Shown here one piece after another: positions 60,509 through 64,000 of a stretch of DNA of 64,000 nucleotides. Origin of the DNA: JAYUJH01 sp043765375 (GTDB lineage Bacteria; Pseudomonadota; Alphaproteobacteria; Rickettsiales; UBA998); assembly GCA_043765375.1 (NCBI GenBank), contig JAYUJH010000028.1, positions 18,680 through 82,679 of the forward strand. The letters run 5' to 3'. Within the stretch, counting starts at the first letter, position 1. The number at the start of each line of letters is the position of its first letter. The notes beneath the pieces are model-generated. The model saw only the letters and a program-made list of their open reading frames with translations, had not been told where the DNA came from and did no database searches. A program made the translations under genes and the position numbers.

Positions 60509-61558
60509 TCAACGCAAGGGTGCATGTTCGCAATGAGTTGCATGATCCAGCAACCACCCTGCCACCTCTTTTGCAGCATATGTGAAGATACCCGTTGCAC
60601 CAGCCCGCTTGAAGCCAAGCAATGTTTCCATCATCGTTTTCTTCCAATCAAGCAACCCGCTATCGGCAGCAGCTCGCAACATCGCATATTCACCACTAAC
60701 TTGATAGGCGAATACGGGGATAGAAAAATGACCACTCACATGATGCAACACATCAAGATAAGGCATAGCGGGTTTCACCATCACCATATCCGCCCCTTCA
60801 GCAATATCAAGCGCAACTTCTCGGATTGCCTCCTCGCCATTTGAAGGACTCATTTGATAGGTGAACTTGTTTGATTTGCCTAAATTATCCGCCGAACCAA
60901 CCGCCTCACGAAATGGTCCATAAAATGCGGAAGCATATTTCGCCGCATAAGAAAGAATCTGCACATCGCTAAAGTTCAATTCATCAAGTCCAATACGGAT
61001 TGCGCCAATTCGTCCGTCCATCATATCGGAAGGAGCGACGATATCCGCCCCCGAGCTTGCCAAAACTTGCGCTTGTTGAATTAACATGATTATACTTGCA
61101 TCATTATCAACTTTGCCATCAATCACTAAGCCGTCTTGCCCGTGAGTGGTATATGGATCCAACGCAACGTCGCATATAATACCAATATCCATTTTTTCGG
61201 CTTTCAATGCACGCACCGCATTACATATCAAATTGTCGGGGTTAATGGCTTCCCTAGCATCTTCAGTTTTGAGGCTTGATTTGACTACGGGAAATAATGC
61301 AACTGCTGATATTCCCATGCTAGCGGCGAGGCGGACTTCTTCAATCATCAAGTCTATGGATAATCTATCAACCCCGTTCATTGCGGCAATTGGAGTGCGC
61401 ATATTCACGCCTTCTTGCACGAATAATGGCCATACTAAATCATGCACGCTGAGTGAGTTCTCAGAAACAAGATTGCGTGACCATGCTGCTTTACGATTGC
61501 GACGCATTCGCACATAAGGGTAAGCTCCCAAATGAATTATATCGCTGGTGGATTTCAT
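60509..61558 (-). CDS. hemB: Porphobilinogen synthase (5-aminolevulinate dehydratase)
   Basis: Joins two 5-aminolevulinates to make porphobilinogen in heme synthesis. The two active-site lysines are in YAAKYASAFYGPFREAVGSA near residue 205 and MVMVKPAMPYLD near residue 258. The metal loop reads DVALDPYTTHGQDG, without the three Cys of zinc-dependent enzymes, so this is the magnesium-type form usual in alphaproteobacteria. Its 349 residues are typical. Together with hemA at 31334 it covers the first two heme steps. Confidence 0.96.
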   Translation of the reverse strand: MKSTSDIIHLGAYPYVRMRRNRKAAWSRNLVSENSLSVHDLVWPLFVQEGVNMRTPIAAMNGVDRLSIDLMIEEVRLAASMGISAVALFPVVKSSLKTEDAREAINPDNLICNAVRALKAEKMDIGIICDVALDPYTTHGQDGLVIDGKVDNDASIIMLIQQAQVLASSGADIVAPSDMMDGRIGAIRIGLDELNFSDVQILSYAAKYASAFYGPFREAVGSADNLGKSNKFTYQMSPSNGEEAIREVALDIAEGADMVMVKPAMPYLDVLHHVSGHFSIPVFAYQVSGEYAMLRAAADSGLLDWKKTMMETLLGFKRAGATGIFTYAAKEVAGWLLDHATHCEHAPLR

Positions 61559-61639
61559 GAAAACATCATTAACGTTAAATTATGAAAAAAGCAATATCAC
61601 AGACATCAAATTGCAATTATTTTTTATTATAATTGAGTA

Positions 61640-62299
61640 ATGCAAAATCAAACACCCAGCACTGACGTTTCTGAATTAATTTATCACGGTAAGTTTAACG
61701 GCATAGCTGCTGCTCCAATTTGGCAAGAATATAATTGGGGCGATATAATACAAAATGGAGTGCAAAATGCAGCTGAAGGAACATTGGTTGCAAAGTCGGA
61801 TAATTTTGTGCTAGCGAATGGAAAGTCAGGCGAGTTGAAAATTGAGGTGTTGCTTAATGAGCCAGTAGACAAATCATTTTTTGATAATGAAAATTACAAG
61901 CAATTTTTGCATAAAAATTTTTATAATCATGAAGAAAAGCAAACCTTATTTGTGTTGGGAAATCATTGTTTGATTTTGAGGCTAACTCATGGAAATGTAA
62001 GCGAAAGTATGGTTTTAGAGCTACCATCAAAGGATAATGACACTGAATTAAAACAATCGCAATCCTTATGTTTGCACGGTTTTTTGATAAGTGGAGGGCA
62101 AGAAACGACTAGTTATTTTAAGGGTTCAGGCATAGGACATGTTGCTTTGAGCTTTGTTAAACAGCTAGCATTACGAGAAAATCTAGGCATTAGCCTCTTG
62201 AGCGTAGACAAAAGTGGGGGGTTTTATGAAAACGAACAATTTGTGGTTTGTGGACAAGAAGGTGGTGATAAAGAAACTCCCATGAAATGGAATATATAA
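61640..62299 (+). CDS. Unknown 219-residue protein
   Basis: I do not recognise this protein. It has no signal peptide or membrane helix and looks globular. The C-terminal segment GSGIGHVALSFVKQLALRENLGISLLSVDKSGGFYENEQFVV has the rhythm of a GNAT acetyltransferase acetyl-CoA helix and the following FYE strand, but the normal Q/RxxGxG/A loop is not clearly present, so this is a weak suggestion. Composition is AT-rich. It stands alone between divergent hemB and the following lipoprotein gene. It could equally be an orphan or an acquired gene. Confidence 0.65.
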   Translation: MQNQTPSTDVSELIYHGKFNGIAAAPIWQEYNWGDIIQNGVQNAAEGTLVAKSDNFVLANGKSGELKIEVLLNEPVDKSFFDNENYKQFLHKNFYNHEEKQTLFVLGNHCLILRLTHGNVSESMVLELPSKDNDTELKQSQSLCLHGFLISGGQETTSYFKGSGIGHVALSFVKQLALRENLGISLLSVDKSGGFYENEQFVVCGQEGGDKETPMKWNI

Positions 62300-62406
62300 T
62301 GTTTTATATTCGTTAGTTAGCTGTGTTTTTCAAAAACAATCCCTTGATTAAATTAATAAAGCGAGTTATGTTAGTTTAATTTTGAAAATTAAGGGAGTTT
62401 TTGATC

Positions 62407-63006
62407 ATGTTAAAAAATATTGCACCAAAAGTTAAAATATTAAGAAACGCTACACCGAAAAACACTACGCTAAAAAACATCATGGCGTTGGGAATGGTAG
62501 CGGTGATGGCAGCTTCATGTGCGCAGCAAGGGCAAGGTGGCTTTGGAGGGCAAGGAGGCGGGTTCGGTGCTAATACTGGCAACGGAATTGGTGGCAGTGG
62601 AATTAACAAATCAATGATTGGTGGGTTGGCTGGTGCAGTTGGTGGTGCAGCAGTTGGTTCAAATATTGGTAAAGGCAGGGGGAATATAGCCGCAATCGCA
62701 ATTGGCACTTTGCTTGGTGCGGGGCTTGGTTCAGAAGTTGGAGCAAGCCTAGATAGAGCAGATATGACCTATTACAATCGCACTTCACAAGTTGCCTTAG
62801 AAACGGCCCAACCGGGGCAAGCATTGCCATGGCAAAATCCGCAATCAGGTAATAGCGGGACGATAACTCCGTCAAATTATTATCAAGCAAATAATGGTGC
62901 ATATTGCCGTGAATATAACCAAACCATCAATGTTGGTGGGCAAATGTCAAACGGTTATGGTAAGGCGTGCCGTCAACCAGATGGAACTTGGCAAATTGTG
63001 CAGTAG
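62407..63006 (+). CDS. 17-kDa surface-antigen-like glycine-zipper lipoprotein
   Basis: Outer-membrane lipoprotein (199 residues) like the Rickettsia 17-kDa antigen. A basic N-terminus and hydrophobic segment end in the lipobox MAASC near residue 37. A Gly-rich linker is followed by the glycine-zipper GGLAGAVGGAAVGSNIGKGRGNIAAIAIGTLLGAGLGSEVGASLDRADM (two membrane-interacting helices) and the C-terminal module CREYNQTINVGGQMSNGYGKACRQPDGTWQIV shared by the family. I chose the ATG at 62407, with GGGAG nine nt upstream, over a TTG two codons earlier. Role in envelope structure is inferred. Confidence 0.87.
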   Translation: MLKNIAPKVKILRNATPKNTTLKNIMALGMVAVMAASCAQQGQGGFGGQGGGFGANTGNGIGGSGINKSMIGGLAGAVGGAAVGSNIGKGRGNIAAIAIGTLLGAGLGSEVGASLDRADMTYYNRTSQVALETAQPGQALPWQNPQSGNSGTITPSNYYQANNGAYCREYNQTINVGGQMSNGYGKACRQPDGTWQIVQ

Positions 63007-63041
63007 TTTTGATGCGAGTTAATAATAACGGGACGTGAGTT

Positions 63042-63851
63042 ATGAAAGGAAATCTAATGCAAGGCAAGCGTGGCTTGATTATGGGGCTTGCAAATGACAA
63101 ATCAATAGCATGGGGAATAGCCAAGGCTTTGGCGGAACAAGGCGCAGAGCTTGCTTTTAATTATCAAGGCGATACATTGAAAAAACGTGTTGAGCCGCTT
63201 GCTGCACAGCTTGGTTCGGATATGCTATTTCCTTGTGATGTGCGTGACGATGCAAGCATGGACGAAATGTTTGACATAATCGCTGAAAAATGGGGCAAAA
63301 TTGACTTTTTGGTGCATTCAGTTGCTTTCTCGGATAAAAACGAACTCAAAGGTGATTATTGCAATACTAGTCGTGAAAACTTTTTGAATAGTATGGATAT
63401 TTCATGTTTTTCGTTCACCGCCTTGGCAAAACGGGCTTACCCGTTGATGCAAGATGGTGGCTCAATGGTGACCTTGACTTATCTCGGGGCTGAGCGTCAC
63501 GTTCCACATTATAATGTGATGGGGGTGGCGAAAGCAGCCCTTGAGGCAAGTGTGCGCTACCTTGCGGTTGATATGGGCAAATACAATATTCGTGTTAATG
63601 CAATTTCAGCAGGGCCAATCAAAACACTTGCCGCATCGGGGATTGGCGATTTTAATTATATCCTCAAGTGGAATGAATATAACTCACCAATGCAACGTAA
63701 CGTTACGATTGATGAAGTGGGTGGATCGGCGCTATATTTGTTGAGCGATCTTGGTGCAGGAGTGACGGGCGAGGTGCTACATGTTGATAATGGTTATCAT
63801 GTGATTGGCATGAAAAACGTCCACGCCCCTGATATTAGTGCTGCTGGTTGA
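63042..63851 (+). CDS. fabI: Enoyl-[acyl-carrier-protein] reductase (NADH)
   Basis: Last reduction of each fatty acid elongation cycle; target of triclosan-type inhibitors. SDR fold with KRGLIMGLANDKSIAWGIAKALAEQGAELAF at the start (atypical GLANDKS nucleotide loop of FabI), LVHSVAFSDKNELKG, and the catalytic Tyr-6-Lys motif in HYNVMGVAKAALEASVRYLA near residue 158. Its 269 residues are typical. A second ATG at 63057 has AAAGGA six nt upstream and may be the true start. Confidence 0.95.
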   Translation: MKGNLMQGKRGLIMGLANDKSIAWGIAKALAEQGAELAFNYQGDTLKKRVEPLAAQLGSDMLFPCDVRDDASMDEMFDIIAEKWGKIDFLVHSVAFSDKNELKGDYCNTSRENFLNSMDISCFSFTALAKRAYPLMQDGGSMVTLTYLGAERHVPHYNVMGVAKAALEASVRYLAVDMGKYNIRVNAISAGPIKTLAASGIGDFNYILKWNEYNSPMQRNVTIDEVGGSALYLLSDLGAGVTGEVLHVDNGYHVIGMKNVHAPDISAAG

Positions 63852-63953
63852 TTGTTGCATCAATTTGTTGTGAATAATCGTTTGTTATTATAAAATCCCA
63901 ATAATCGGCATTGACAATTAAAGATATATCTCATATGTTATATGACATAATAT

Positions 63954-64000
63954 ATGGATTATTTTATGGAAAGTTGTAAGTTTTGTTTTGGTGAAGTGCT
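63954..64000 (+). CDS. Possible start of a gene cut by the window edge
   Basis: An open frame runs from ATG at 63954 (or 63966) to the right edge, reading MDYFMESCKFCFGEV, with a CxxC pair. A TTGACA at 63911-63916, with TATGTT after a 17-nt spacer (63934-63939), could be its promoter. Too short to identify; it may not be a gene. Confidence 0.3.
   Translation, partial: MDYFMESCKFCFGEV

Overview
This is a 64-kb, AT-rich piece of an alphaproteobacterial chromosome, almost entirely housekeeping genes in short operons. The alphaproteobacterial signs are: 5-aminolevulinate synthase (glycine route to heme), an F1-only ATP synthase operon (atpHAGDC, no F0 genes), petABC for a bc1 complex, a MidA/NDUFAF7-type methyltransferase, a DUF1640/CCDC90-like coiled-coil protein, the alphaproteobacterial/Rickettsia-like type of isocitrate dehydrogenase, and a 17-kDa-surface-antigen-like lipoprotein. 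Intact serine, leucine and shikimate genes argue against an extremely reduced obligate symbiont. The lineage cannot be fixed further from this window.

Layout. 1-4.5 kb (minus): midA, pgeF, and bactofilin-DUF192-xseB-ispA. 4.6-6.3 kb: tRNA-fMet and tRNA-Ala(TGC) flank a secreted LprI-domain/trypsin-like protein. 6.4-12.4 kb (mostly plus): an isolated fliE with a ModA-like binding protein, a minus-strand small membrane protein, a BON lipoprotein, succinyl-CoA:3-ketoacid CoA-transferase scoAB, and serA. 12.5-25.5 kb (minus): atpHAGDC-fsa-lptG, lpxC, uppP, petABC, sodB-rluB. 25.7-36 kb (mostly plus): secD without secF, a DEAD-box helicase with a long structured leader, a ceramidase-like membrane protein, an unknown 165-aa protein, hemA (minus), icd, rpmE, phoB. 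35.8-48.8 kb (minus): two unknown genes, der, DUF1640, bamB, a surface lipoprotein, aspS with a membrane-protein/ImmA pair ahead of lipB, and a second ImmA/membrane-protein pair ahead of nspC. 49-64 kb: iscS-iscU-iscA, xseA, leuC, rplS, trmD, lptD, aroK, hemB, a 17-kDa-antigen-like lipoprotein and fabI.

The most striking signal is a matched pair of promoter-like sites, 22 kb apart and on opposite strands. In each, the spacer between a perfect TTGACA and TAAAAT consists mainly of a G homopolymer (13 G and 11 G). Total spacer length is 16 nt in both although the G counts differ. Each drives a single small gene of unknown function followed by its own strong terminator. This is the architecture of phase-variable promoters such as Neisseria porA, and suggests a small slippage-controlled gene set.

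Other points of interest are the two ImmA/IrrE-like metallopeptidase plus membrane-protein pairs set into housekeeping operons, a family of short palindromic repeats built on ATACCAGC/GCTGGTAT (six copies or half-copies), and a 150-bp element with 18-bp terminal inverted repeats upstream of rpmE. Where the first in-frame start codon was TTG/GTG or an implausible extension, I chose a downstream ATG on ribosome-binding-site or family grounds and say so in the entry.
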